Assembly: GCF_004016445.2 (NCBI RefSeq)
Contig: NZ_SADT02000001.1
Coordinates: forward strand, 1,221,630 to 1,285,629
From: Mesorhizobium sp. M2E.F.Ca.ET.219.01.1.1
GTDB taxonomy: Bacteria > Pseudomonadota > Alphaproteobacteria > Rhizobiales > Rhizobiaceae
Direction of reading: 5' to 3'
DNA: 64,000 bases
Under the pieces are notes generated by a model. It was given only the letters and a program-made list of their open reading frames with translations, was not told where the DNA came from and did not search any database. Positions 51,846-61,843 of the stretch are shown in pieces. Position numbers and translations under genes: made by a program. Every line of letters begins with the position of its first letter. Position 1 is the first letter of the stretch.

Positions 51846-52718
51846 TCAGCGCTTGAGGTGGATGGTCACCCAGCCCTCGCGATGCAAGGTACGCACATGG
51901 CGGAAGGCTTGGCCGACATAGGCGGAGACCACCGCGTCGCGCTGCCGGTCGAGGATGCCGGAAAGGACCAGCGAGCCGCCGAGCCCGATATGCCGGGCCA
52001 TTTCGGGCGCGAGCCGCATCAGCGGCCGGGCGAGGATGTTGGCGACGATCAGGTCGAAAGGCGCGCGCCTGGCGAAGATCGGGTTGTGGAAGCCCGGCGC
52101 CGTCACCGTCTCGACCAGCGCCCTGACATGGTTGAGGCGGGCGTTGGCGGCGGCGACGCGGACGGCGACCGGATCGATGTCGGTCGCCAGCACCGGGATA
52201 TGCGAGAGCTTGGCGAGCGCGATGGCAAGCACCGCGCTTCCCGTGCCGAGGTCGAGCGCGTTGCGCGGCCGTTCGCGCACCACCACCTGCTCCAGCATTT
52301 CGAGGCAGCCGGCGGTGGTGCCGTGGTGGCCTGTGCCGAAGGCAAGGCCTGCCTCGATCTCGATAGCGAGATCACCGGCGTGGCGCTTGGCCCGGTCGTG
52401 TGAGCCGTGGACAAGGAAGCGGCCCGCGCGGACCGGCTTCAATCCTTCCAGCGAGCGCGACACCCAGTCGATGTCGGGGAGGGTCTCGCGTTCGACGGGC
52501 TTCGGCAGGCCGAGACCGGCGAGGATATCCCTGACCCGCGCCTCGACGGGATCGATGTCGCCGTCGGCATAGAGCGACACCTCATGGATGTCTTTTTCCT
52601 CGTCGAGCTCCAGCACGGCGATCGGCAGGCCGTCGTCCTCGAAGGCGGCGTCCAGCGCCGCGAAGATGCGGTCGGCCTCAATCTTGTTGGCGGTGAGGTG
52701 GAGCCTGGTCTGGCCCAT
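51846..52718 (-). CDS. prmA: ribosomal protein L11 methyltransferase
   Basis: A 290-residue SAM methyltransferase that trimethylates L11. It has the N-terminal substrate-binding domain ([22 protein letters not shown]), the motif [22 protein letters not shown] motif [15 protein letters not shown], and [12 protein letters not shown]. The start shares a base with the stop of the SCO1 gene, so the two are coupled. The frame stays open far upstream but only this part shows similarity. Confidence 0.95.
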   Translation of the reverse strand: MGQTRLHLTANKIEADRIFAALDAAFEDDGLPIAVLELDEEKDIHEVSLYADGDIDPVEARVRDILAGLGLPKPVERETLPDIDWVSRSLEGLKPVRAGRFLVHGSHDRAKRHAGDLAIEIEAGLAFGTGHHGTTAGCLEMLEQVVVRERPRNALDLGTGSAVLAIALAKLSHIPVLATDIDPVAVRVAAANARLNHVRALVETVTAPGFHNPIFARRAPFDLIVANILARPLMRLAPEMARHIGLGGSLVLSGILDRQRDAVVSAYVGQAFRHVRTLHREGWVTIHLKR

Positions 52719-53302
52719 CAGCTTTGCCCACCAGCCGCCAGCCGCTTCAGCTTGGCGACGGCGGTGTCGGCGCTTTCGCCATAGGCGATGGTGCCGGCGA
52801 AATCGCCCTGGGCGTTGAGCAGCAGCACCGAGGCCGTATGGTCCATCGTGTAGTCGCCGTCGCCGGTGTCGACCTTCTTCCAGTAGATGCCGAAGGCCTT
52901 GGCCATGGCGTGCACCTTGTCCGGATCGCCGGTGATGCCGGTGATGCGGTCGGAGAAGTTGCTGACATAGGTATTCATCGTCTCCGGTGTGTCGCGCTCC
53001 GGGTCGACGGTGACGAAATAGGCGTTGAGGTTCTTGCCGCTGTCGCCCATCGTCTTCAGCCAGCCGGCCAGCTCGAACAGGGTCGTCGGGCAGACCTCCG
53101 GGCAATGGGTGAAGCCGAAGAAGACGACGCTCGGGTGGCCCCTGAAGGCGGCTTCGGTGATCGGCGCGCCTTTCTGGTCGACCAGCGTGAAGGGCGCGCC
53201 GAAGGGCTCGCCGCCATAATGGCCGCGGTACCAGTCGAATGTCAGCCAGCCGATACCCGCCGCCATCAGGACGAGAATGCCGACCAGGATTGAACGCATC
53301 AT
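52718..53302 (-). CDS. SCO1/SenC-family copper chaperone
   Basis: A 194-residue membrane-anchored thioredoxin-fold protein that delivers copper to the CuA centre of cytochrome oxidase. It has an N-terminal transmembrane anchor ([18 protein letters not shown]), the copper motif [12 protein letters not shown] (CxxxC), VDPERDT, and the distant His in [11 protein letters not shown]. All copper ligands are present. Cytochrome oxidase genes are not in the window. Confidence 0.93.
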   Translation of the reverse strand: MMRSILVGILVLMAAGIGWLTFDWYRGHYGGEPFGAPFTLVDQKGAPITEAAFRGHPSVVFFGFTHCPEVCPTTLFELAGWLKTMGDSGKNLNAYFVTVDPERDTPETMNTYVSNFSDRITGITGDPDKVHAMAKAFGIYWKKVDTGDGDYTMDHTASVLLLNAQGDFAGTIAYGESADTAVAKLKRLAAGGQS

Positions 53303-53495
53303 CAGTTAATGTCCGTCGTGATTGCCTTGGGGCAAGTTTGGCGACAGTCTTAACGGGTCGGCGTCGGGCACGCAAAGATGTCGCGTTGCCGCAAGCAGAG
53401 ATGCGGGCGGGAACACAAACCCGTGTCGGGCGGCTTGCAAACGCCACGATCCTGTCCCACCTGACATCGGCAAACGCCAAACCAGGAGGCAACCT

Positions 53496-53981
53496 TTGCG
53501 AAAACTGATCGGCTTGTTCGCCGCATGTCTTGTCCTCAGCGCCGGCGCGGCGATGGCCGACGAGGTGGGCAAAGTGGGTGTCGACTGGGTCGGCAACGAC
53601 ATCATGATCGATGCGATCAAGGACCCGAAGGTCGACGGCGTCACCTGCCATGTCGCCTATTTCGACCGCAGCATCATCGACCGGCTGCACAAGGGCAACT
53701 GGTTCGAGGATCCGTCCGATTCCTCGATCTCCTGCCGCCAGACCGGGCCGATCACCATCGGCGACATCGACATGGGCGAAGGCGGCGAGGAGGTGTTCAA
53801 GCAGGGCCTCAGCCTGATCTGGAAGAAGCAGGTGGTGAACCGCATCTACGACAAGAAGAACGAGACGCTGATCTATCTGTCGCATTCGCGCCAGGTCCAG
53901 AACGGCTCGGCCAAGATGTCGGTCACGACCGTGCCGCTTTACGGCCAGAACGTGGTGTGGACCAAGGGCAAGCCGCAATAG
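53496..53981 (+). CDS. CreA family protein
   Basis: A 161-residue secreted protein with signal peptide ([20 protein letters not shown]) and the CreA core ([32 protein letters not shown] ... [11 protein letters not shown]). The molecular role is unknown. A TTG start at 53496 is chosen because AGGAGG lies 6 bases before it and the signal peptide begins right there; longer frames upstream lack a ribosome site. The 193 bases before it hold no recognised feature. Confidence 0.9.
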   Translation: MRKLIGLFAACLVLSAGAAMADEVGKVGVDWVGNDIMIDAIKDPKVDGVTCHVAYFDRSIIDRLHKGNWFEDPSDSSISCRQTGPITIGDIDMGEGGEEVFKQGLSLIWKKQVVNRIYDKKNETLIYLSHSRQVQNGSAKMSVTTVPLYGQNVVWTKGKPQ

Positions 53982-54019
53982 GCTCGAGCCCATTATCTGT
54001 CCCGCTTGCGGGGGCAATC

Positions 54020-54040
54020 GCTCGGGCGTAAAGCCCGAGC
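54020..54040 (+). promoter_or_regulatory. hairpin directly abutting a start codon
   Basis: GCTCGGGC / GCCCGAGC, a perfect 8-bp stem with loop GTAAA, ends at the base before the ATG at 54041. No Shine-Dalgarno is visible beside it. It may be the terminator of the preceding gene, a translation-blocking hairpin, or both. Confidence 0.55.
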
Positions 54041-54682
54041 ATGGACCATTCTGAAAACCTTGTCCTGAAAGATCCCGGGCCGCGCATCCATCCGACCGCG
54101 GAGCTGAAGGCATGCAAACTCGGCCGCTATGCCTCGATCGGCGAGCGGGTGATCCTGCGCGAGGTGAGCGTCGGCGACTTCTCCTATTTCGAGCGCCATT
54201 CCGAGGCGATTTACACGACCATCGGCAAGTTCTGCTCGATCGCCGCCAACAGCCGCATCAACGCGCTCGAGCATCCGATCGAGCGGCTGACGCAGCACAA
54301 GATCAGCTACCGGCCGAACGAGTATTTCCGCTGGCTGGGTGTTGACACGGCTTTTCGCGCGCGGCGTCAGGCGAAGTCCGTCAGCATCGGCCACGATGTC
54401 TGGATCGGCCATGGCGCGGTCGTCATGCCGGGCGTCGCGATCGGCAACGGCGCCGTCATCGGCGCCAATGCTGTGGTGACGCATGACGTCGCGGCCTATA
54501 CGATCGTCGCCGGCGTTCCGGCGAAGCCGTTGCGCGAACGTTTCTCAGCGGCAATTGCGGCGCGTATCGATGCCCTGGCCTGGTGGGACTGGGCGCCGGA
54601 GAAACTGGCGAGCGCAATTCCCGACATGCAGGCCATGCCGATCGAGGCCTTTCTCGATTGCTGGGAAGACAATACGCACTGA
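54041..54682 (+). CDS. hexapeptide-repeat acyltransferase (phosphonate-associated type)
   Basis: A 213-residue left-handed beta-helix acetyltransferase (DapH/DapD/GlmU-related). Repeats are seen in [31 protein letters not shown] and [76 protein letters not shown] closes the protein. The whole pattern is like the transferase family found beside phosphonate (phn) genes, but no phn gene is in this window, so the substrate is open. The start has no ribosome site and abuts a hairpin. Confidence 0.82.
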   Translation: MDHSENLVLKDPGPRIHPTAELKACKLGRYASIGERVILREVSVGDFSYFERHSEAIYTTIGKFCSIAANSRINALEHPIERLTQHKISYRPNEYFRWLGVDTAFRARRQAKSVSIGHDVWIGHGAVVMPGVAIGNGAVIGANAVVTHDVAAYTIVAGVPAKPLRERFSAAIAARIDALAWWDWAPEKLASAIPDMQAMPIEAFLDCWEDNTH

Positions 54683-54743
54683 TACACAAAGAACGCCGTC
54701 AGCAGGCAGACGACGCGGTCTGGGTGTTAGGCTTCTCTCAGAG

Positions 54744-54802
54744 GCGGTTGCCCCTTCCGTCATGCGGGGGTGGCGCAGCGGAAGGGGCTGGAGGTAAACC
54801 GC
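54744..54802 (+). other. strongly structured intergenic region, no gene recognised
   Basis: Within the 326-base gap 54683-55008 a nested stem forms: GCGGTT (54744-54749) with AACCGC (54797-54802), enclosing GCCCCTTCCG (54750-54759) with CGGAAGGGGC (54779-54788) and an 8-base bulge TGGAGGTA. It might be a leader element, small RNA or another dispersed repeat. The rest of the gap, including a T-rich run near 54868-54873, shows nothing I can name. Confidence 0.4.
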
Positions 54803-55008
54803 AGTGAAGCGGAAGGAACAGGCTCTCTTGCCTGCACCGCCACTATCGCAAGCAAACCGATAAGGTGTTTTTTCACGCGCCTGCGCTTCTGGCGTGTGCC
54901 TGATTGCAGCCCGTCCCGTCACGAAAATTCGACCCTTTGGAACCCGAGGCGGCTGCTGCTTGTTTCTTCGCAAATGCCTGCGCGTCAACGGTTTTCGAGG
55001 AATTTTGC

Positions 55009-55437
55009 ATGATCGAGAAGGCTTTTACCTGGATGGCCAACCGGGTGGCGCATCTGGCCGGCCTGCCGTGGACCTTCGCCCTCTGCCTGCTGATCGTGGT
55101 CATATGGGCGGCAAGCGGCCCGATCTTCGGGTTTTCCGACACCTGGCAGCTGGTCATCAATACTGGCACCACCATCGTCACCTTCCTGATGGTGTTCCTG
55201 ATCCAGAACACTCAGAATCGCGACGGCGCGGCGATCCAGGCCAAGCTCGACGAACTGATCAGGGTCAGCCGCGCCCACAATCATTTCATCGGCATCGAGC
55301 ACCTGACGGAATCCGAGGTCGAGGAGATCCGCGCCAAATGCGAGGCGGCTGCGAAGCGGCACGACCGCAAGATCGCGGAAACGGCCAAGAAGGCCGTCTC
55401 GGGCAAGACCGGCGCCAAGAAGAAAGCCGCCGCTTGA
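55009..55437 (+). CDS. low-affinity iron permease family protein
   Basis: A 142-residue membrane protein with two helices (WTFALCLLIVVIWAASGPIFGF and LVINTGTTIVTFLMVFLIQNTQNRD) and a C-terminal charged helical tail ending in Lys/Ala repeats. The NTGTTIVTFLMVFLIQNTQNRD segment is the core of the Fet4-like low-affinity iron permease family. Metal transport by the short bacterial forms is not well established. GAGGAATTTTGC precedes the ATG. Confidence 0.85.
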   Translation: MIEKAFTWMANRVAHLAGLPWTFALCLLIVVIWAASGPIFGFSDTWQLVINTGTTIVTFLMVFLIQNTQNRDGAAIQAKLDELIRVSRAHNHFIGIEHLTESEVEEIRAKCEAAAKRHDRKIAETAKKAVSGKTGAKKKAAA

Positions 55438-55443
55438 GTCGCG

Positions 55444-56319
55444 TCAGCGGTTCATGAAGGCGGCGAAGGCGTCCTTGTGATCGGGATGCCAGCGCGACAG
55501 GGCAGGGCGGTTCTCGATGATGTCGCCGATCGCCCAGGCCATGCGTTTTTCATCCGTCGGCCGCGCCACCTCGTTGTCGGGGCAAAGGATGTAGAAATCG
55601 CCATCGATGAGTGATGCCAGCATGAAGTCTATCACCTGCTCGCCGGTCCAGGCGCCGGCAGGCTTTTGCGTCGCGCCCTCGGTCAGGCCGGTATAGGTGA
55701 AGCCGGGGATCAGCAGATGCGCCGAAACCTTCGCTCCGGGCTCGTTGCGCAGCGCATGCGCGAGCCCTTCGGTGAACGTCTTCACGCCGGCCTTGGAGAC
55801 GTTGTAGGCGAGGTTGCCGGGCGGCGTGGTGATGCCCTGCTTGGAGCCCGTGTTGATGATCAGGCCCGGCTTCCCGGCGGCGAGCATGCGCGGCGCGAAG
55901 GCCTCGGTGCCGTGCACGACGCCCCAGAAATTGATGTCCAGCAGCCGCTTCCAGGCATCGCGGTTCTCCCAGGGCTTGCCCGGATTGTTGCCGACGCCGG
56001 CATTGTTCATCAGCACCGATACCGCGCCGAAGGTGCCGTAAGCGAGGTCCGCCAGCCGATCGACCTCTTCGGCCTTGGAGACGTCGGTGGGAACCGGAAG
56101 CACGGCATCGTCGCCGGCGATCGCGGCGACCGCTTGCCTGGCCTGGTCGAGCCGCACGCCGCCTATGTCGGCCAGCACCGTCTTCATGCCCATCGCCGCG
56201 AACCGTTTCGCGGCGGCAAGGCCGATGCCGCTGGCGCCGCCGGTGATGACGGCGACATTGCCGGAAGCGAAAGCGGGCAGGGCGGTCTGGATTTCGGCGT
56301 CGCTGGTCATCATTTTCAT
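55444..56319 (-). CDS. SDR-family oxidoreductase
   Basis: A 291-residue short-chain dehydrogenase/reductase. It has TGGASGIG at about 26-33, MNNAGVG, a Ser in INTGSKQG, and YNVSKAG with the catalytic Tyr and Lys. The C-terminal part is longer than in FabG-type SDRs. Three ATG codons lie close together (MKMM); AAGGA fits the third codon best, so the true protein may be two or three residues shorter. The substrate is unknown. Confidence 0.9.
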   Translation of the reverse strand: MKMMTSDAEIQTALPAFASGNVAVITGGASGIGLAAAKRFAAMGMKTVLADIGGVRLDQARQAVAAIAGDDAVLPVPTDVSKAEEVDRLADLAYGTFGAVSVLMNNAGVGNNPGKPWENRDAWKRLLDINFWGVVHGTEAFAPRMLAAGKPGLIINTGSKQGITTPPGNLAYNVSKAGVKTFTEGLAHALRNEPGAKVSAHLLIPGFTYTGLTEGATQKPAGAWTGEQVIDFMLASLIDGDFYILCPDNEVARPTDEKRMAWAIGDIIENRPALSRWHPDHKDAFAAFMNR

Positions 56320-56441
56320 CCTTGTTCGGGTTCGGCCGAACTTAACGCCGGCCGCCGCCGAGGCAAGGTCGGTTCCTCTGTAATGGGTTGACCATCGCGG
56401 CGCCTGCCGCGCATGTTGTCCTGAAAAAAGGAGTTCGGCAT

Positions 56442-56723
56442 TTGACCGACTGGATCGGAATCCTGAAGGAGCAGACCGTCAACGGTGACCAGATGGGCCG
56501 CGAAGTGCCAAAGATGCTCGCCAATCCCGATATCAGCGAGACGCAGGTGAAAACGCTGTTCGCGGCGCTGGAGCAGCAGGCGGAATTCGCCGAGAAGCTG
56601 CGGCTGGCGCTGGAGAAGTTCGGCCACGACTTCCCGATCATCAAGGCGGCGGAACGGCTGGAAGAGCGCTATGCCGACCTTGCCGCTTCGGCCGCGGAAA
56701 AACTGAAAGCGATGCGCAGTTAA
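56442..56723 (+). CDS. conserved small hypothetical protein
   Basis: A protein of about 93 residues, highly charged and mainly helical (DWIGILKEQTVNGDQMGREV; TQVKTLFAALEQQAEFAEKL; ERLEERYADLAASAAEKLKAM). No domain is recognised. I prefer the TTG at 56442, 8 bases after GGAG; an ATG at 56388 would add 18 residues without a ribosome site. It converges on the TMEM175-like gene with only 3 bases between. Confidence 0.65.
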   Translation: MTDWIGILKEQTVNGDQMGREVPKMLANPDISETQVKTLFAALEQQAEFAEKLRLALEKFGHDFPIIKAAERLEERYADLAASAAEKLKAMRS

Positions 56724-56726
56724 GCG

Positions 56727-57302
<576 letters not shown>

Positions 57303-57439
57303 GATTCTTCCCTCGCTGCCGGCAGACGTTACGAGAGGATGCGGCGCCTGACCATACTGCCGGAGTTGTCAGGAGGGGATTAGGTGGCTGGAACGGCGCC
57401 ACTATATAGGCGTTGGGCTTGCAACCCCCGGAGGTGGCC

Positions 57440-58648
57440 ATGACCAGCTACGCTCAAACCATGACGCGTGACAATGAGCTTGGCGGGAACGCCGCGAAGG
57501 CCGCCGTCGCCGCCATGATCGCCGCGCTTTTTGCAGGCAGCACCGCGCTGACGCCGCTCTACGTGATCTACAAGCAGGCCTTCGGCTTCTCGCAGATCAC
57601 GCTGACGCTGGTTTATGCCATCTACGTCGTCGGCAATCTGACGGCGCTGCTGTTTTTCGGCCGGGTGTCGGATGTCGTCGGCCGCCGTCCCGCCGCGCTC
57701 GCCGCGATGGCGGTTGCCGTGGTCAGCGCGCTGTTTTTCCTCTTTGCCGAAAATCTCGCCTGGCTCGACATCGCGCGCATTCTCAGCGGTCTTGGCATCG
57801 GTGTCGGCGCAGGCTCCGGCACCGCCTGGCTTGCCGAATTGATCGAAGGCCAGGACAAGTCGCGCGCCGCCGTCATCGCCACCAGCACCAATTTCATAGG
57901 TCTCGGCGTCGGCGCTCTGGTCTCGGGGCTGCTTGCCCAATATGCGCCGTGGCCGCTCAGGCTGACATTCGCGGTCTATCTCGTCCTGCTTGCGGTGGTC
58001 ACGTTGCTGATCTGGCGAACGCGCGAAACGATCTCCAGCCCCGGACGCTTCTCCGACGTCTCGCTGCGGCCGCGGCTTTCGGTGCCCGAGAAGATCCGCG
58101 CCCAGTTCGTCGCGCCGGCGGTGACGGGTTTCGGCGCGATGGCGCTGGTCGGCTTCTATGCGGCGCTGGCGCCAAGCATCCTGGCGCAGCAGCTGCATGT
58201 CGCCAATCACGCCGAGGCAGGTGGACTTTTCTTTGAGCTGTCGATCGTGGCGGCGGCAACCATCGTCGGCACCACATGGCTCACCAGCCGCTCCACCATG
58301 CTCGCCGCGCTGGTGCTGATGATCCCGACCGCAGCGTTGATCGTGGCGGCGCAGGTCTATGCGTCGATGGTCCTGATGATCATAGCGACGGCGGTCTGCG
58401 GCGCGGCGGCGGCGCTCGGCTATCGCGGCGGCCTGCAAGTGGTGAACCAAATCGCGCCGGCAGATCGTCGTGCCGAAGTGGTGTCGGCCTTCTTCATCTG
58501 CTGTTTCTGCGGCAACGCGCTGCCGGTGATCGGCATCGGCATCCTGTCGAGCCTGGCCAACGCCACCGTGGCAAGCCTGGCCTTTGCCGGCATGATCATC
58601 GTCTTCTCGCTGGTGGCGCTTGGCTTCGGCGCCAAATACGCGCGGTAG
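57440..58648 (+). CDS. major facilitator superfamily transporter
   Basis: A 402-residue 12-helix transporter. It has the MFS motif between helices 2 and 3 (GRVSDVVGRRPAALA) and conserved glycine-rich helices (ILSGLGIGVGAGSGTAWLAELI). The substrate cannot be told; it resembles sugar or drug exporters. GGAGG precedes the ATG; nine upstream in-frame codons are not needed. It converges on the MATE gene. Confidence 0.9.
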   Translation: MTSYAQTMTRDNELGGNAAKAAVAAMIAALFAGSTALTPLYVIYKQAFGFSQITLTLVYAIYVVGNLTALLFFGRVSDVVGRRPAALAAMAVAVVSALFFLFAENLAWLDIARILSGLGIGVGAGSGTAWLAELIEGQDKSRAAVIATSTNFIGLGVGALVSGLLAQYAPWPLRLTFAVYLVLLAVVTLLIWRTRETISSPGRFSDVSLRPRLSVPEKIRAQFVAPAVTGFGAMALVGFYAALAPSILAQQLHVANHAEAGGLFFELSIVAAATIVGTTWLTSRSTMLAALVLMIPTAALIVAAQVYASMVLMIIATAVCGAAAALGYRGGLQVVNQIAPADRRAEVVSAFFICCFCGNALPVIGIGILSSLANATVASLAFAGMIIVFSLVALGFGAKYAR

Positions 58649-58654
58649 CGGATC

Positions 58655-60124
58655 TCAACCGGCCGGTGTCTCAGGCGCAAGATTGGCACGCTGGCGCGGC
58701 ACGCCGAGGCCGGTGTCGGGCGGCTCGCCCGCTGCCGGCCGGGCCTCGATCATATGCATCGTGCGCCAGCGGCCGAAGCGATAATACGCCGCGGCGAGCG
58801 CGAGCGAGGCGATCGAGCCGGCCGGAAAGCTCCACCACAGCGCTTCCTGGCCGATGACGCTGCGCATGGAATAGGCGAAGCCGGTGCGAATGAACAACAC
58901 CGAGATGATCAGGATGATCAGCGGCGGCATGACGGCGCCGGTGGCGCGCACCGTGGCGAAGAGCACAATCGTGATGCCGAAGAGGATGAACGACCAGGAC
59001 GCCACCCTGTTGATATGAGCGGCAATGTCGATCGCGGCGCTGTCGTTGCTGAGGAAAAGGCTGAGCACCGGTCGATCGAAGACGAAGAGCAGCGCAACCA
59101 GCGCGCCGGTCAGCACCAGGTTGAAGCCGACACCGGAGGCCGCGACCCTGCCGATGCGATCCCAGCGGCCGGCGCCGACATTCTGCGCCGCCATCGAGGA
59201 GACCGCGGCGCCGATGGCGAGAGCGGGCATCTGAATATAGGTCCAGAGTTGGGCGGCAATGCCGTAGGCGGCGGCGACCTGAGAGCCGTAGGAGTTGACG
59301 ATGCCCATCACGGTGAGCGCCGCGGCCGAGATGACGATCATCTGCAGACCCATCGGAATGCCCTTGAAGACGACGATGCGCAGCAGCGCCGGATCGGGCT
59401 TGAGCAGAGCGAGATCGGCGCCGGCCAACCGCAGCGGGTGCTTGCGGACATAGAGCACGATCAGCATGGCGGCCACGCTCACCGTCTGGCCGATCAGCGT
59501 CGACGTGGCCGAACCGGCGATGCCCAACTCGGGGAAGGGGCCGATGCCGCGGATCAGCAGCGGATTGAGCACAACGTCGAGCACGACCGCCAGCGCCATG
59601 AAGACAAAAGGGGTTCGCGAGTCGCCGGCGCCGCGCAGCACGGTCATGACGAATGACAGGAGGTTCATCATCGGCACGGCGACGAAGATGATGCGCAGAT
59701 AGCTGCGCGCCAGCGGCAACGCATCGGCCGGCGTGCCGAGCCCGGCGAGGATGGCGCCGACCCAGATCCAGCCGCAGACGGCGAATATGACCGAGACGAG
59801 GAAGAAGAAGGTCGCGCTGGTGCCGACGATGCGCTTTGCTTCGGGCAGGTCGCGGGCGCCGACCGATTGCGCCACCAGGACGGTCGCCGCCATGCCGATG
59901 CCGAAGACCGTGCCGAGGATCAGGAACAGCACCAGATTGGCGTTGGAGGTGGCGGTGAGCGCCGCCTCGCCGAGGAAGCGGCCGACCCAGACCGCGTTGA
60001 TCGAGCCGTTGAGTGACTGCAGCACGTTGGAGCCCAGCACCGGCAACGCGAACAAAAGCAGCGTGCGCGGGATCGGCCCGCTGGTCAGGTCGCCGACGCG
60101 CGGGCGGGCAGGCTTTTTGTTCAT
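58655..60124 (-). CDS. MATE-family efflux transporter
   Basis: A protein of about 489 residues with twelve helices in two MATE repeats (TLLLFALPVLGSNVLQSLNGSINAVWVGRFLGEAALTA; GLQMIVISAAALTVMGIVNSYGSQVAAAYGIAAQLW). Members export drugs and cationic metabolites using Na+ or H+. I place the start at the ATG of MNKKPARP; a GTG three codons earlier is also possible. It lies downstream of the phytase-like gene in the same orientation, 91 bases apart. Confidence 0.9.
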   Translation of the reverse strand: MNKKPARPRVGDLTSGPIPRTLLLFALPVLGSNVLQSLNGSINAVWVGRFLGEAALTATSNANLVLFLILGTVFGIGMAATVLVAQSVGARDLPEAKRIVGTSATFFFLVSVIFAVCGWIWVGAILAGLGTPADALPLARSYLRIIFVAVPMMNLLSFVMTVLRGAGDSRTPFVFMALAVVLDVVLNPLLIRGIGPFPELGIAGSATSTLIGQTVSVAAMLIVLYVRKHPLRLAGADLALLKPDPALLRIVVFKGIPMGLQMIVISAAALTVMGIVNSYGSQVAAAYGIAAQLWTYIQMPALAIGAAVSSMAAQNVGAGRWDRIGRVAASGVGFNLVLTGALVALLFVFDRPVLSLFLSNDSAAIDIAAHINRVASWSFILFGITIVLFATVRATGAVMPPLIILIISVLFIRTGFAYSMRSVIGQEALWWSFPAGSIASLALAAAYYRFGRWRTMHMIEARPAAGEPPDTGLGVPRQRANLAPETPAG

Positions 60125-60215
60125 GGCAGGCACCGGAAATGAGTCAGGCCCGCGATGCTATCGCAGGCCCGAGACACATGCACCCTTTTCCGGGCGAGCC
60201 AGGTGACCAGCTGAC

Positions 60216-61688
60216 TTACTGCGTGTTGCTGGAAAGGCCGGGCAGCGTGACCTGATAGACCAGGAAGGTGGTGTCGACGTCGGCGCCATCCTCGGCCTTG
60301 TAGGGCGCGCCGACCTGGAAGCCGTCCTGGGTAAGGAAGTCGTTGTCGTTGGCGACGAACAGGAAATAATCGTCCGGCAGTTTTGGATCGAGCACCGGGG
60401 CCAGCGACATCGCCTCCCACTTCTCCGAGAGGTTGTTCCTGTCGTTCGGCGCGCCATTGTGCAGGCCGAAGCGGTCGAGCTCGGCCTGGTCGTTGATGTC
60501 GATGAACGGCGTCAGCTTCGCCGGCGTCACCGACGCATCGACCACGCCCTTCGGCGCGACGGGCTTGTCGGCCGCGTCGAACGGACCGTTGGCGATATCG
60601 GTGGCGCCGGAGAGGTCGACAATGTTGATCTTGCGATAGACCGACTCGTCGCCCTTCACGCCCTGGCCGTTGCCCGAGTCGCGCGCCAGCATCAGGAAGC
60701 TGGTGTCGGAGAGCGCCACGATCTCGCTTTGCGCGGCCACCTTGGTCTTGCCCTTGGCGTCCTTGAACACCGGCAGCGGCACGACATATTCATGCGCCAG
60801 CTTGAGGCGGGCGAGGTCGGAAGCATCATAGACCAGCGCGCGGGTGTTCTGGCGCGTCGAGCCGGAATCGCCGCCGTCCTGACGGGTCGCCGACTGCAGC
60901 ACGGCGATCAGGAACTTGCCGTCCGGCGTCATCGACATGCCTTCGAGGCCCTGGTTGTTCTGGCGGCCGGTCTCGGGATCCTTCGGATCGGGCTCGGCTG
61001 CGCCCGGGCCAGGATTGTCGGAGGCGAAGTTCGGCTTGCCGTGGCGTATCGGCACCAGCGCCGCGGGCGGCTGTGTCGCCGACATCAAGCCGCCTTCGGC
61101 CGAGAAACGGTAGATGTTGGGGCCGTACTCGTCGGAGATGAACATGGTGCCGTCGGGCAGGCGCACGATCGCCTCGTCGTCGAGCGCCAGCTTGCCGTTG
61201 TCGGCCTGCGGCAGGATCGGCATGTCGCCGGCGGCCGGCCGCACGCCGTTCAGCGGATCGAGGCCGGTGGCATCGGCGCCCTTGTCGTCGGTCAACAGCA
61301 TGGTGTCGGCGAGCGTCGCCTTGACGCCGGCCTGTTCCCGTCCGGTGGCGGGGGCGACGCCGGGAGCGGTCGGCGTCAGTTCGATCGAGATGGTGTTGAG
61401 GCGCGGGCGATAATCGGTGGTGCCGACGACATTGTAGCCGCGGTCCGGCAGCAGCCAGAGCGAACCTTTGTAGCCTGCGCCGTCGCGCGACCAGGACTTG
61501 GTGTCGATCGCCATGCCGGAACCCGAACCGAAAGTCTCGCCGAATTTGTCCCTCTGGCTGGCCGGAATGCGGCCGACGCCGACAAGCCCCTTGTTGACAT
61601 AGGCGACGCCGTCGGCGAGCGCGGGCGTTATGGCTGTGAACAAGGCAAGCGCCGCGCCGAGCGCGACGGTTCGGTTGAGATGTTTCAT
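60216..61688 (-). CDS. secreted phytase-like (esterase-like) beta-propeller protein
   Basis: A 490-residue protein with a signal peptide (TVALGAALALFTAITPALA) and a phytase-like/esterase-like propeller domain (FGSGSGMAIDTKSW; LPDRGYNVVGTTDYRPRLNTI; FISDEYGPNIYRFS; GLEGMSMTPDGKFLIAVLQS; WEAMSLAPVL). The family includes predicted phosphatases and esterases; true phytase activity is not shown. AAGGGGATATCC precedes the ATG. A possible partial Pho box lies about 110 bases upstream. Confidence 0.88.
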   Translation of the reverse strand: MKHLNRTVALGAALALFTAITPALADGVAYVNKGLVGVGRIPASQRDKFGETFGSGSGMAIDTKSWSRDGAGYKGSLWLLPDRGYNVVGTTDYRPRLNTISIELTPTAPGVAPATGREQAGVKATLADTMLLTDDKGADATGLDPLNGVRPAAGDMPILPQADNGKLALDDEAIVRLPDGTMFISDEYGPNIYRFSAEGGLMSATQPPAALVPIRHGKPNFASDNPGPGAAEPDPKDPETGRQNNQGLEGMSMTPDGKFLIAVLQSATRQDGGDSGSTRQNTRALVYDASDLARLKLAHEYVVPLPVFKDAKGKTKVAAQSEIVALSDTSFLMLARDSGNGQGVKGDESVYRKINIVDLSGATDIANGPFDAADKPVAPKGVVDASVTPAKLTPFIDINDQAELDRFGLHNGAPNDRNNLSEKWEAMSLAPVLDPKLPDDYFLFVANDNDFLTQDGFQVGAPYKAEDGADVDTTFLVYQVTLPGLSSNTQ

Positions 61689-61788
61689 GGATATCCCCTT
61701 CGTGACGAGCAGAGCGGCCATTGGCTCAAAAGGGCGCGGCATCGATGATGCGGGCAGCCCTTGCCGTCGAGCGGTCTAGGACGTGAAC

Positions 61789-61806
61789 GTGATGGTTGCA
61801 TGACAG
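61789..61806 (-). promoter_or_regulatory. possible partial Pho box upstream of the phytase-like gene
   Basis: On the minus strand CTGTCATgcaaCCATCAC: one perfect PhoB half-site and a poor second one (4 of 7 matches) at the right 4-base spacing, 100 bases before the start at 61688. Weak on its own, but the gene family makes phosphate control plausible. Confidence 0.3.
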
Positions 61807-61843
61807 GGTGGGTCTCTCCTTCCCCCCTGGTGGGAAAAGGCGC

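Noticed and set aside
51846..54113. Very long minus-strand frame joining prmA with sequence upstream
   Set aside because: Only the 51846-52718 part is PrmA; the rest lies antisense or out of frame over the SCO1 and creA genes.
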